Of a stretch of DNA of 64,000 nt, positions 35,201 through 51,421 are shown piece by piece (position 1 is the stretch's first letter; each line of letters starts with the position of its first letter). The notes below the pieces were generated by a model. That model saw only the letters and a program-made list of their open reading frames with translations, did not search any database and was not told the DNA's origin. The DNA lies in assembly GCF_000004825.1 (NCBI RefSeq), contig NW_008805078.1, positions 586,069 through 650,068 on the forward strand. The letters run 5' to 3'. Both the position numbers and the translations under genes were made by a program. Source of the DNA: Heterostelium album PN500 (Eukaryota; Evosea; Eumycetozoa; Acytosteliales; Acytosteliaceae).

Positions 35201-37164
35201 ACAATTTTAAAGCAAATAATAAGAAAATAAATTACTTACTGATCTTTGTACATAAAAGATTTGTCTTTGTGCAAAGAATTGTTGAATGGAACCAAAAGAT
35301 GAAAAGATAATAAAAGTCATTGCAAAGAATAGTAAACCAAATCTATCGTTACCACCCTTTTGATCATGGTCCAATTGGAAGAAAAGACCACCTAGAATCA
35401 GACCCATTACGACACCCTTTGTTACTCTCACAGCAGCACCGGCATAGTCACGAGCAATCATTCTAAATCCTCTAACAACAGTATACACAACTTGTCTTGG
35501 CATGGAATGACTAAACTTTGGTTGATCCGACGAATCTATCATCGCCTCTGGAGCTTGATCTCCCATAATACCATTTGGATGTTCTTCCAAAGATCTCATT
35601 AAATCTTGATAAACTATTATTATTTCCAATAAAAAGAAATTAGCATATTAAATAAGAATAATAGTAAAACTACTACTACATACCAGTTGATTCTCGATAT
35701 GCTTTAACGAAATCATCTGAAGTTTGACATTTTGGTGGATGTAAATATGAATATCTTTCAGGATCATCAACAATCTCCTCTGTTTAAAATACAAAAATAA
35801 TAATTGGTTAACAATTTAAATTGTTTGGAAATAAAGAAATTGTAAAGAGATAACTTACGAAAGAATTCAGATGGATTATTATGTTTTGGACATACGAAAC
35901 CAAGCTTTTCAAAATAATCAAGTGCATCTGCCAGTGGACCGAAATAAATAATTTGACCAAGCGATAGAATCATAAGATTATCAAAGAGCGACGTTAGTTG
36001 TGCACTCGGTTGCAAGAGAGTGATTAATGCAGGTGAACTTGATTCAGTTACGATTCTTCTCAATCTACCGATGATATCGAGTGATGTCGAACTGTCCAGA
36101 CCAGTGGTTGGCTCATCCATCAAAATCAAATTACTTCCACCGATGACGTTGACTCCTATGGTGACACGCTTCTTCTGACCACCACTGATACCTCTGACCA
36201 ACTCGTCACCAACCAAAGTATTTCTAGATTCATAGAGTCCAAGTGATTTCATACAGAGATCGACTTTATCTTTCTTTTGTTGCTTGGTCAACGACGATGG
36301 AGCTTGGCAATCCAAGGCAAATGCAAGTGTTTCCTTCACCGTTAGCAATGGCATGTGATAGTCCTCCTGGGTGACAAACGCTACATCCCTATGGTGATTC
36401 TTATGGTTGATAGGATGTCCGTTGAACAAAAGACTACCTTCAAGTTTGGCATCTTTAACTTGACCGGCCAACACTTTGAATAGAGAGGACTTTCCACAAC
36501 CTGGAGAACCAAGAATCAGTGTCATTTCGCGAGGTTTCAAATAGAACGACATGTCGTGGAGCAAATCCAATCTCTCTTTGTGGTTACTCTCATTCTTTAC
36601 GGTGTATGTCAAATTCTTGGCGTAGACGTACATTCCTGTTTTCTCTGTCATACCAGGTCCCTCCATAATCTGTGCTGCTAATTCATCACCGTGATGACCT
36701 AGTGTCTCCTCCTCAGATATCGGGAAATAAGACGACGCCTTTTGCGATGCTCTCATCATGTAGAAATCCGATGTATTCTTGGATTCGCCTCTAGTCTCTG
36801 GGTATTGTGAACCTCCACCATTCGTTCCTCTTGAGAAAGAAACATTACTGTTCGTAGACGATGACATTCTTATATTACTCAAATCTCCTCCACCACCTTG
36901 AGAAGGTAAATTCATATTTGAAACATTACCATCATTTCCTCCACCTCCACCTCCACCAAACTCATTTGCAACAAAGTTATTATTATTACTATTATAATTA
37001 TTATTATTAATATTATTAATATTATTATTATTATTATTATTATTATTTATGTTATTATTTATTGAAGACCCACTTCCTGCTAAATTTCTCCGACTTAATC
37101 CAGTCGAATCTGAAAAACCTGTTCTTCTGTGTGACGAATTATTATTATTATTATTGTTGATCAT
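32267..37164 (-). CDS. PDR-type ABCG full transporter
   Basis: Five exons on the minus strand: 35859-37164, 35684-35779, 35240-35613, 35003-35163, 32267-34925, 1531 aa. Reverse topology NBD-TMD-NBD-TMD as in fungal/plant PDR pumps. NBD1: Walker A GSPGCGKSS (219-227), signature VRGISGGQKKR (about 323), Walker B ILMDEPTTGLD (about 347). NBD2: Walker A GPSGAGKST (961-969), an unusual signature GISLSQRKR in place of SGGQ, and Walker B LFLDEPTSGLDSG. Each half ends in about six membrane helices. The N-terminus carries an Asn-rich tract and Gly/Ser-rich segments. Likely exports lipids or xenobiotics at the plasma membrane. Substrate unknown. Dictyostelids have a large ABCG family, so I assign no number. 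Confidence 0.92.
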
Positions 37165-39494
37165 TTTTTGATCATTTTATTTTTATTTTATTTTTTCAAA
37201 ATTAATTAATAAAATTTTATAGAGATCTATTAAATATTTATATTTATTATTAGTTAGTTATATAATTTAAATAAACTCTATAACTATTTCAAACAATTGT
37301 TGTTGGAATGTGAAATGTATTTGTTGACAATGATTAGATGTGGAATTCGTACTCAACAACAACAACAGATCTATCTATCTATTAAAATTAAAATAATGAT
37401 AATAAATGGTAATGAACTATTTATTGTTAATTGCTAATAATTTGTTGCTTTTTTCACATTTGGATCAGTTTCAATAAATCATGCTCATTGCTCTACACAT
37501 AGATAGATAGCAGATATTCAATATGTGATTATTTCCAAAAAAGAACAACTTGTTCTTTGTGTATGAGTATGTTGTGATGATCACACACTATCTCCCACAG
37601 CTAGCTCGTTGTTTTGACCAAAAAAACGATTCACAATGTATAGTTGTCAATAGAAGTTGCTGAAAAGTATCTTTTATCTACAATTATCATCATCATCATC
37701 ATCTATTCCCATTGTGGTATTTTGGTTACATTTGTTTATATTGTACTATTAGTGTTGTGCAAGAATTATTTTCGAAGGAGAGTTTGGATGTTTATTCAAA
37801 CTAAATTACAAACTCTAATTTCATAACTAAAATAGTAAATTTACATTTGGTGGAATACCACTATCATCTTTCAATTTAATACATTTGCATTGTACCCCCC
37901 ACACAAACACCATGATATATTAACAATCCAAACCACACATAACAAAATAATGATTTTAATCATATTTATCACTCAGACACACGCACTCACAACCAATATG
38001 AATTCATTTTAAAATTCATTAGATGAATGAATGAGATAATAATACGATCATATGTCTCTGTTCAAAATAATTATCTATCAATAAAAATAATAATAAAAAT
38101 GTAAAAAAATATTTATTATTATAAAATAATAAATAAAAAGATAATCATGATTGATTGCAATACATACTCTTACATTTACAACTTAATATCTATATTAACC
38201 GAGTCATAATTCATTACATTTCAAAACAAATTAAAATTGAAATTCGATAACAGGATATAGAATAATTGTTCATATAAAAATTTAAAGGTCAAAACAATCT
38301 TTAATTGGCGTTGTTTGATTGGTGATAATTGTGATATTGATGTCTGTCTGCTGTTTAATGAAATAGCCCATCCACTATACATATACCACTAATAATACAA
38401 TCTAAACGACATTTAGTTTTTCAAGACTATTTTGTTGTCCACTCATATATTATAGTTGCAGGGGCATAAGGAAAGAGAAACTTGAAAAACAAAGGGAAAT
38501 CTTGTATTTAATACGTTCTGTTGATTTCAATTTAATAACTGTGGTATTGGTGGTAGTGTGGTAGTAATTAATAGTTTGGTGAGTGTACATTCACTTTTGA
38601 TTTCTCATTTAATCACATATATAAGAAGTGGTTGTCATTTTTTTTATTTATTTCTGGAAAGTAAACAAAAATAAAACAATAAAATTTGATAAATAAATAT
38701 CTTGTTTGATTTATGATTACTGTATATATATAAGTATAGATTTATTGTTGCACCACTAACATTAAACAACACTTACAGACACATAAACACACACCTCTTC
38801 TTATGTACCTATTTTAGAATACTATAAAATCAAGAAGTGAAGATAGTAATGAATTTAAATATTTCAAAAGAGTTTAGTTAGACACGACCCCACTACACTC
38901 TATTTGATGATGCTGTATTTTATTTTCGAAAAACAACAATAACAACAACACAAAAACAACATATGAAAATAAAATCCATCTGATAAGGAGTGAGTGTTGT
39001 TGGTGTGGTAGATATGTGTAAACAAATAAATACTACACAATTTTTTAATATTGTTTTAGGTGGTGTGGTTGTTTGATTGGATTTGATTTGTTTTGTTTGG
39101 GTTTTGGTATTTTAATTTACTCTTATTTGTTTCAGGATATCATGATTGTAACAAATTCGATACTCTGCTATCAAATTTCAATAACCTAATGCAATATTAA
39201 TATATATTTTTTAAATTTAATTTATATCTATTTTTGTTTTTTGATATCATCAATCAATCAATCAACAAATCAACAACAACATCATCATCATCATTTTTAG
39301 TAACAAACAATTTTCCCTTCAAATAAACAATCACATAAATAATTTTAACACTTCCAAAAGATTGATTTAATAGATTCTCAATTACATTATTAAATTAAAA
39401 TTTAGGATAACTATAACTTTTTGGAAAATAATTATATAATTATTATTTTTATTTTTTAGATTTAATAATAATAATAATAAAATAATAATAGGAA
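37165..39494. promoter_or_regulatory. 2.3-kb divergent intergenic region
   Basis: Lies between the 5' ends of the ABC transporter (-) and the WD40-C1 gene (+), so it should hold both promoters. Rich in CA/TG-type dinucleotide pieces (38770-38795, 37890-37915). A 13-bp perfect palindrome TGTGATGATCACA lies near 37571-37583. No coding signal found on either strand. Confidence 0.45.
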
Positions 39495-42400
39495 ATGGAA
39501 ATTGAGACTAATTTTATGGTCTCTAGTCCGAGGGGATTAATTAGTCCTCGTGGACCAATAACATCTTCACTCAGTCCACTCAGAACAATGCCTTCTCCAC
39601 CACTAAAATCAACAACAAAAAATTATAATCAATCAGATCAAATTGCAAATACCACAACTATTATGTTGGCAACTACCTCTTCACCATCGTTCAATTCCAA
39701 CTCAATTGAACAATGTGAACAAGCAGGCAATTCAAATGAACGATCAAATAATTATAATAAATTGGAAACACCAATCATCAACAATGCCAACAGTAAATCA
39801 GAAAACAATAACAAAACAACAATTTCACCAACAATCAGTCATTGTGATCTATCATCTGATTTAAGTTCGTGTAGTGATCTCAGTGAGAATGATGACGAGT
39901 CAGACTCTGATAGTTGCCACATGACAACTGAAGAGGAGTTGGCATACTCAAAGAAATCATTGGCTCAAGCCAAATCCACAATTTCTTCTCTTATTGAACA
40001 GATATCAGACTATCAAACAATGGTAGAAGAAGAAAAAGAAAGAGAAAAAGAACAATTTCAACTTCAACTTGAAGAGGTAAATTAAAGATTATATAAATTT
40101 TACTATATTTTAATAATTTATTAATAATTATTTTAAAAAAATAGATGATGGAAGAACTGGATGAATTGAAAAAAGAGAAAAACAATTTAGCAAAAACAAA
40201 TATTAAGAATTTGGAGACACTTATGCATGAGATCGATCAAATCGAAGAGACCAACATAGGACTGAGAGAAACCATTGAGACTGAGAAGAAGAGATACCAA
40301 TCAGCGGTCGATACAATTCAGCAACTGAAGGAAGAGTTGGCCAATAGCATGAGTGGTGAGATGCCAAATCTTGGAAGCACATTGTCCATTCCAAGAAATG
40401 TATCTTCACAAGTAATGTTGGAATTCAAGGTAGACGATGGTGTTGTATCGAAAGTAAAGTTGGTTCAAGCAAAGGTAAAAGATGATTCCAATCCAAAGGA
40501 AGGTATTGGACTCTCGTTATCATCCAGTGGAATTCCAACATCAGTAATCGACATGGAAGAGGAGAGAAATGAACTTCTTAAGAAGTTACTTTTCGAAAAG
40601 GAAAATCATGGAAAAACTTTAACTGCCTTGAGAGAAGAGAAATTAAAGTCTGAATCCAACAAAACATCCGTAGATGAATTAGTTAAAAAGTAAGTTGTAA
40701 AAAAAATAACTATTTAAACTTCCTAACTTTAATTTACTAATTTAATTAATAATTAATAGGATTAAAGAATTAATTAAACTACACTCTTCAACATTGAAAG
40801 AGTTGGATGAAGAAAGGGAATTAAGTCAACAAAGAGCTGACCAAATTAATGATTTAAGATTACAAATATCAAGGGTAACTTAAACTTATATATATCATTT
40901 TTATTTGACTTATTAATTAATTGTTTCTATTTTAGCCAACTACAACAACTCAAAAACTTCAAAGAACTCATTCACAATTTATTACAATGAAGAGAACACC
41001 ACCAATGAATGGAAGTAGATCCAACTCTATTTGCTCAACTGCCACTGAGATACCTCAGTTGTCACCTAGTTCATCGATTAGCAATGGTAGTTCGAAAGAC
41101 GCTGCCAAGAAGTTGACACAACTGATTAGTAGTCTACCATGTCCTGCTCCTCCTGATTCTATGAAGCAGACGACACCACCTTCCAACTCATCGGATAGAG
41201 TGTCCCCAGTAACTGCGTCAAACATATCTTCTCTTACCTCTGGAATCAGTACTACCACACCTCCACCGGCCACAACTACTCCACTCTCAAACTCAATGGA
41301 TGAGAATCTCCTCTCCAAAGACATTATGTTTAGAGAGAATACAACACTGCGTTGTGAATCATCGGCTGAACTAAGAGCTCTAAGAAGAAGTGCTGCCTCA
41401 TTTGATTTGAATGCGTCGTCCAAACGAATGGTCAAAGTCAACTCGTTGTTGGGACACAATGAGAATATGATCAGTTGGTTGAACAACGATCCTACACCTG
41501 CACCCATTCAATGTATGGCAGAAGTTGGAAAGCATGTATGGGTCGGTTGTAGTGATGGATCGATTCGCGTCATGGACAAAGACATGCATACCACCGTTGC
41601 AACTCGTCCTGGACACTCTCCACACGGTGTATATACCTTGGTTGTAGTTGGTAAAACAGTATGGAGTTCCAGTCGTGATTCCAAGATCAAGGTTTGGAGT
41701 GCCAAGAGTGGTAAATTACTCAAAGAACTGGATGGTCATTCCAGTCACGTTACATCGCTACTGTTGGTGGGCCAAAACATCTGGTCGATCTCTGCCGATA
41801 TGGCAATCCGTGTGTGGTCTATCTCTTCATATCGTTGCATCAAAAAGATAGAAACAAAGAGCTATCTTGTCAGCATGGCCAAGTTTAACAACCAAATTTG
41901 GATTGGTACTGAAAGTTCGATCCTCAGATGGGACTCCACTACTTTCGAGCAGATCGACACGCTTCAGGGTCATAAGAAGATGGTGCACTGCATGATACCC
42001 GTTGACAATTATATCTGGTCGTGCTCCAGTGATAACCTTGTGTGTCTCTGGGATCCAAACACCGGTAAACTAGTCAAGAGATTAACAGACCACAAGAGTA
42101 GAGTATTCTACCTGTTGCGAGTGAACAACCATGTTTGGTCATGTGCATGGGACCGAACCATAAAGATTCACCACGTAGAGACACTGGAGCTTGTCAAGGA
42201 GATAGAACCGGTGCATCGTGATGCGCTCAGCTGCCTCACTCTTATCAAGAAGGCAAACACTCTGACCTCACAAATCTGGTCAGGATCGTGGGATCACACC
42301 ATTATCATTTGGAAGACATCCGATCCAACACCCAACTCTGCTGCTCTCAACAGCTTCAACACATTCTCTGGTGCCCATACCACACTTGATTCACAAGCAT

Positions 42401-43424
42401 CTTCATCGTCCAGCGGAGTCAGTAGCAATCCAACACCTGTACCCTCGAGAAAGAGTAGTTCATCTAGTAATAACTTAACAAACAGCAGCAGCAGCAATAA
42501 CAATAACAACAACAATAATAGTAGTAGCGCCAGTAATCAGCCAAGTAACAATACGAAATCTGAGAAGAGCACCAAGAGAGGATCAGTTAGATTGTCAATG
42601 TTCTTTGGAAATAGAGATGTCAATGCTACCACTTCAACTCCCAACCTCACTGTATATAACGAGAACAACAGGTCGATGGAGAACCTGCATCACCATCTTC
42701 CTCTGCACCAGTCGGGATCGGCCATTCCTACACCTAGCTCCTCGAGCACTTCACATCTACCCATTGTGGTACCAACACCGATCGTTTCAACGCAACCGCC
42801 AATCACCTCACCAAAGATGTCAACTTCACCACGTAGCGGAATATTCTCGCTGCTCTCGCCACGCTCACAATCGGTGGCAACTCTAGAGAAGTTAGCATCG
42901 CCACCCTCTCGAGCATTCTCACTGTCCGACTTTGAGAAACCATCGGGTGCACTCATTCCACATGATCTTATCAAAGTAAATCAAAACCATTCTGTTATGT
43001 GTAATATTTGTCAGACGTAAGTAATAATAATTTAGTTTGAAGTTTACAATCTATCTATCTATTTTTTTTTTTTTTTGATAATTCAAATTGAACCAATCTA
43101 ATTTTTATATATTTACTTATTTTCAGTAAAATAACAAGTGCATGGGGTAAGAAACAAGTGTATCACTGTCGATCATGTCAGTCCAACTATCATCCAGGCG
43201 ACTGTGTTGAGAAGTCTGCATCTATACAGTGCACTGGTAAAAATTAATTATTTTAATTATTTTTTTATTTAAATAAAATCAAAAAAAAAAACATCAACTT
43301 TTTTATTTACCAATTTATAGTAACATATTTAATACTCTTGTGGGCAATTTGTCTGTTTTTATTGTTTGGTGGGTCGATATATTGGGTTCTACAAAAAAAA
43401 AATAAAAAAAACAACTATCATTGA
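39495..43424 (+). CDS. coiled-coil WD40 C1-domain tail-anchored protein
   Basis: Six exons, 39495-40076, 40145-40689, 40760-40874, 40936-43016, 43127-43236, 43321-43424, 1178 aa. A Ser-rich N-terminus is followed by a coiled coil (about 150-440). A WD40 propeller starts around residue 595 (LLGHNENMISWLNN, repeats ending IRVMDKD, IKVWSAK, IRVWSIS, VCLWDPN, IIIWKTS). A Ser/Asn-rich linker leads to a C-terminal C1-type zinc finger (HSVMCNICQTKITSAWGK, YHCRSCQSNYHPGDC). The last exon adds a hydrophobic helix (YLILLWAICLFLLFGGSIYW) and a Lys/Asn tail, a tail anchor. If the last intron is retained the protein ends at TGKN and is soluble. Partner unknown. Domain order resembles regulatory scaffolds rather than enzymes. 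Confidence 0.8.
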
Positions 43425-43880
43425 TGTTCTTTATCTGATATGAAAGTTACCCAACAAAAGAATATGATTGTTCATAGTCAACTAACCTAATTATCAAGTT
43501 AAAATATAACAATTATACTATTTATTTTTAACAAAAACAAAAATATCATTGAAAAAAAATATATTTTAATCTATTAAATTTATTGTCGTGTTAAAATAGA
43601 TAAATTTCATTATTCAAAAATAAATAAAGAACCGGTATGGTAACACACATACACACCCACACACTTTAAACTAAAAACTAATAATAATATTGAGATGATA
43701 TTATTGATTCGTTTATTTCTTTAAAGACTGTGTCACAAGATTAAAAAAAATTTTATTTTTTTTATTTTTTTCTACAATTTTTTTTTGTTGTTTTGGCCAA
43801 CACAATCAAAACACCAAAACAACTATCTACAAAATAGAATAAATTTTACTGACATTATTTTTTTTTTTTTTGAAAGTAAT
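43425..43880. other. intergenic spacer before farnesyl diphosphate synthase
   Basis: AT-rich 450 bp with CA-rich piece at 43645-43665 and T-runs directly before the start codon. No gene. Confidence 0.4.
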
Positions 43881-45296
43881 ATGAGTTCACCAATTCAAAG
43901 ACTTAGTGTTATTAATAAACACTTGACAGAAAACAATAACATGTCTGGTAAGTAAATTTAAAACTAAATAACTATATATATAACTACAATCTATTTGGAA
44001 ATAGATTATAAATAATAATAAGAAAATAAAAAAGTGTTGTACTACAATCAATAATTTGTAATCTCAAGATTATATATCTCGTTTTTTTTTTGTTTTTACT
44101 TTTTTTTTTTGTAGAACATAATTATCTTATTATATACTTTATATTTTAAACTTATACAAATATATTACATTACAATTCATAAATTATAACATTTAGAATT
44201 AGAAATCAATAATGTTGGAGCAAACGGTGAAGCTGATAAGAAGAAGGAAGATTTCCAAAACTTTTTGGATATCTTACCAATCTTGACAAAAGAGATTCTC
44301 AAGGATTTACCAAGTATGGATATTCCAGCACAACAACAACAGTGGATTAGCAGATTGATTGATTCTAGTGTTGCCGGTGGTAAGATGAATCGTGGTCTCA
44401 CCGTTGTCCACTCATTGCAATTGTTGGTAGAGGGTCGTCAATTGACTCGTTCAGAGGTGTTCCAAGCCAACGTTTTAGGATGGTGCGTCGAATGGCTCCA
44501 AGCTTTCTTCTTGGTCGCCGACGACATCATGGACCAGTCGATCACACGTCGTGGTCAACCATGCTGGTACCGTACACGTAACATGCTCTCGAGTGAGCCA
44601 AACGCCACCGTTGGATCGATCGCCATCAACGACGCTTTCATCTTGGAGTCATGCATCTACATTCTCGTCAAGAAGTACTTTAGAAACGAGTCGTACTATG
44701 CCGATCTTCTCGATCTCTTCCACGAGACATCGTACCAAACCGAACTCGGACAACTGCTCGATCTCACCACCCAACCAAATCGTGGTGACTTCTCGATGTA
44801 CTCGCTCGACACCTACCGTCGTATCGTTAAATACAAGACCGCCTACTACTCGTTCTACTTGCCAGTTGCGTTGGCTATGTTGATGGCCGGTATCACCAGC
44901 AAGCCAGCTTTCGACACCGCCAAGGACATCCTCTTGCCAATGGGAGAGTACTTCCAAGTGCAAGACGACTACCTCGACTGCTACGGTGATCCAAAGGTCA
45001 TTGGAAAGATCGGTCGTGATATCGAGGAGAACAAGTGCACCTGGCTCGTCTGTCAGGCCGTACTCAACGCCAATCCAGAGCAAATTGTTCATCTCAAGAA
45101 GGTCTACGGTCGTGAGGCACCAGCGGATGTCGCTGCCGTCAAGAAGATCTATGCTGAAATTGGAATCGAGAGAATCTTTAAGAAATACGAAGATGAAAGC
45201 CACCAAATGCTCGTCGAGAAGATCAAAAACGTTAAAATCATGCCACAAGAAGTCTTTTACAAGTTGTTGTCCAAGATCTACAAGAGAAACGTTTAA
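43881..45296 (+). CDS. fps: farnesyl diphosphate synthase
   Basis: Two exons, 43881-43947 and 44197-45296, 388 aa. It condenses IPP with DMAPP and geranyl-PP to farnesyl-PP, feeding sterols, dolichol, ubiquinone and prenylation. First Asp-rich motif DDIMD in FFLVADDIMDQSITRRG (with the following RR), second DDYLD in VQDDYLDCYGD, plus the KTAYYSFYLPVALAM segment. The aromatic residues before the first motif (FF) fit a C15 product. The N-terminus is about 35 aa longer than in yeast. Codon use is GC-ending and strongly biased (CTC, GTC, ATC, TCG), suggesting high expression. The last sense codons are followed directly by TAA. Confidence 0.94.
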
Positions 45297-45605
45297 ATTT
45301 AGCAACATCGATCTTTTTCACTAATTAGACTATTTCATTTATTTTCAAAACATTAAATTATATTAAATCCAATCAATCATTTTTCGCCAGTCATTCCACA
45401 CATACACACATATATAATCGATACAATAATGCTAAAGAGAGTTGGTAACAGATTCGAGATGGAATTCTTTCAATCAAAACCTAATGACCCATCATTCAAT
45501 CGCCTAACTTACTTTAACAATCAAACAACAAAATAAAAAAATAATAATTTATAAACTCATCTTTATTTTTGTCATCTACCTATTTGTTGTTAACTATATC
45601 GCTAC
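45297..45605. other. intergenic spacer after farnesyl diphosphate synthase
   Basis: About 310 bp AT-rich 3' flank where the synthase gene meets the end of a minus-strand coding segment. CA repeats near 45401-45412. Nothing else seen. Confidence 0.35.
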
Positions 45606-46290
45606 TTAATTAATAATTTGGTTGGAAATCATACAAGCAAGTTGTATTGGTCTCCCATTTCTGATGCTATTCAAAACAATGAGAGATCCAGTACCTGCTT
45701 TCTGAAAATGAGTTGCTGGCAGATCATTTCTAAGAGTCTTGGAGTATTGTCGGATGAACAACACTCTTTCACTTGATAAAGTACAAAAAAATAAAATAAA
45801 AATAAAAACTTTAGATTATCTCTACAATCTATTTCACATTTAGTATGTTTTAAAAAATATTATTAAAATCAATGAAAAAACAAATATCTGATCAAAAAAA
45901 AATTAGATTTTAAATTGCAATAGGGTAAGAAACTTAGCACTGCGACAATAATAATTATTGGGCAAAAAAATTTTACTTGAATCAATTTGTGTTCTAACAA
46001 AAATTCTTTTAATTTGTTTTTTGTTGTGTGATCACCTTGGTATTATAATCCTTGTGAAATAATACGAAGAAGAAACAAAAATACTAGTAAATCAGATAAG
46101 AGGAATAGATAGAAACAAGTTTTAGTATGGTAAAAAAATAGCAAATAGCATAAAAGGTAAAGAAAATAAAATAAAAGAGCAATATTTAAAATCAGTAAAA
46201 AGAAGAAGTGTATCTTACAATATCAAGAACATCAATCATTGTTGTATTATTCGCATTATTATGTATCATAGCACACACCGTGTTATTCTC
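45606..46290 (-). CDS. unassigned small multi-exon gene, incomplete model
   Basis: Two minus-strand segments look coding. The last exon, about 45606-45771, encodes ERVLFIRQYSKTLRNDLPAT followed by HFQKAGTGSLIVLNSIRNGR and PIQLACMISNQIIN, then stop. An upstream exon at 46219-46290 encodes ENNTVCAMIHNNANNTTMID followed by VLDI, with a TAG acceptor and GTAAGA donor. G+C is higher than flanking DNA. The two phases do not fit directly, so at least one small exon in between is missing, and the first exon and start codon were not found. Family not recognised. It might be a recently decayed gene. Confidence 0.45.
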
Positions 46291-47108
46291 CTATTACAGT
46301 AATAATAATAATTAAAATTATTGCAGTCGTTTGTTTTTAAAAATCTAAAAAAATCTTTCATAGTATTTAACGGTTTATAATAAATGATTGTTATGACCTT
46401 CAAGTTTATTTCAATGATAATTCATACTTCTTATAAATAGTTATTTCAAATTAATTCTTGAAAAAAACAAAACAAACAAAACATAACATAACTTTGACAG
46501 ATCAGATTACTAAAAGATTCATTACCATAAAAAGGTATACCTATATAGTCTAGTTTATTGTATCTTTTAAAAATATTGTTAATCATAACTTTAAAATTTT
46601 AACAACCATTGATTTTCAAACTCTTTAAAATAATAATCTTTTTATTTAAAAACATCAAAGTCTAGAGACCACACATATATTAAAATAAAAAAACAACAAA
46701 AAAGACAACAAATTTTTTTAAACCCAATTAAGTTAACCAAAATGAATACCCCACTTTGTTTTTAAATTAAAATAAAAAATTGGACTCCACACTCAATACT
46801 ATCTTAAAGTTGCATCATATTTTTATTAATAAACCCATCACCATTTCAATTGATTGTTGTTGTTTTTCTTTTTATTACCACTTCAAGACTTGTTCACTGA
46901 TTGCAATGGCATCACACCAACTATAAAGAACTACCCCCTCCACTTTTGCACTTTTCTTAAACAAATATACAACAGAATAGAAAAGACAAACCCTGTTGTT
47001 TTCACAAAAATTCATCACCAAACTAACCCTATCCCCACATACACCTATAGAAGAAAAAAAAAGGTCCAAAACAAATCACACATCATCATTTAGCCATAAT
47101 ATTAGAAA
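46291..47108. other. AT-rich region upstream of the CRIB kinase
   Basis: About 800 bp with no clear gene. It may include the unfound 5' part of the preceding minus-strand gene and the promoter of the kinase. An open frame at 46854-47093 is low complexity and not supported. Confidence 0.35.
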
Positions 47109-50698
<3,590 letters not shown>

Positions 50699-51127
50699 TA
50701 ATGATAACTACATACTACAACTATTTTTTTACTATTTATAATTATATTTATAATATATGTATTTAAAAGAAAATTATATCATATAATTAAATCTTGTGTA
50801 ATAAACATTAATTTGTTATTTATTTATGAAACCCAAAACAAATGTCGCGATGTTAATTAAAAGGCTCCATTTTAAGGTTCCCATTTTCAAAAAAAAAAAA
50901 AAAAAAAAAAATCTTTGCAATTAAACTATCAAATTGGGGTTTCTTGGGGTTTCCTTTAGTTATAACTGTTTAAACATATAATAAAGAACTAATGAATTAG
51001 ATATATAAAATCACGACATTTGAATGAACCATGTTTTTTTTTTTTTAATATAACATATAATATAATTATTTGTTCAGGTTTCTGTCAGAAAAAAAAAATG
51101 GTAGTTTTATCATAAAACCTAATCTTG

Positions 51128-51135
51128 ACCCACAA
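51128..51135 (+). promoter_or_regulatory. DUSE-like upstream element
   Basis: ACCCACAA matches the known Dictyostelium upstream sequence element consensus (A/T)CCCA(C/T)AA, which lies roughly 60 nt before many dictyostelid small RNA genes. It sits 65 nt before the hairpin at 51201. An 8-nt match can occur by chance. The spacing is what makes this one notable. Confidence 0.45.
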
Positions 51136-51199
51136 CACTTTTCAATTAAAATATTTTTTTTTGATAAATTAAAAAAAAAAAAATTAATATTTGCCTTGT

Positions 51200-51249
51200 T
51201 TTGATTGTGGTTGATTGCTATTAGCAATCATCAACAGTGCGCAATCAGT
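51200..51249 (+). ncRNA. candidate class I-like small RNA
   Basis: A nested structure of about 50 nt. Outer stem TGATTG (51202-51207) pairs with CAATCA (51242-51247), extendable by a T-G pair. The inner perfect 8-bp hairpin is TGATTGCT (51212-51219), loop ATT, AGCAATCA (51223-51230). Further pairing GTT/AAC at 51210-51212 and 51233-51235 is possible with a 3-nt bulge. A short stem joining the ends and the DUSE-like box 65 nt upstream match class I RNA genes of dictyostelids. The conserved 11-nt class I motif is not present in its D. discoideum form. Only an ACAG core occurs between the stems. Confidence 0.45.
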
Positions 51250-51421
51250 TACATTGTTTAAACTGAGATTCAGATATACAACATAGCAAAATATTTTAAG
51301 ATTCATTTCTTTTTTTTTATTATTATTATTACAAAAAAAATAAATAGATATTATTTTTTAGAAAAAACAAGTTTATATATAAAAAGAAAAACAAAACAAA
51401 ACAAAACGGTGTTACAGAAAT

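Larger units (their letters stand above)
50699..51421. other. intergenic region between kinase and F-BAR genes
   Basis: Contains an A21 run near 50890-50911, a tandem TTGGGGTTTC pair at 50934-50953, and the DUSE-like box plus hairpin annotated separately. No open reading frame. Confidence 0.5.
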
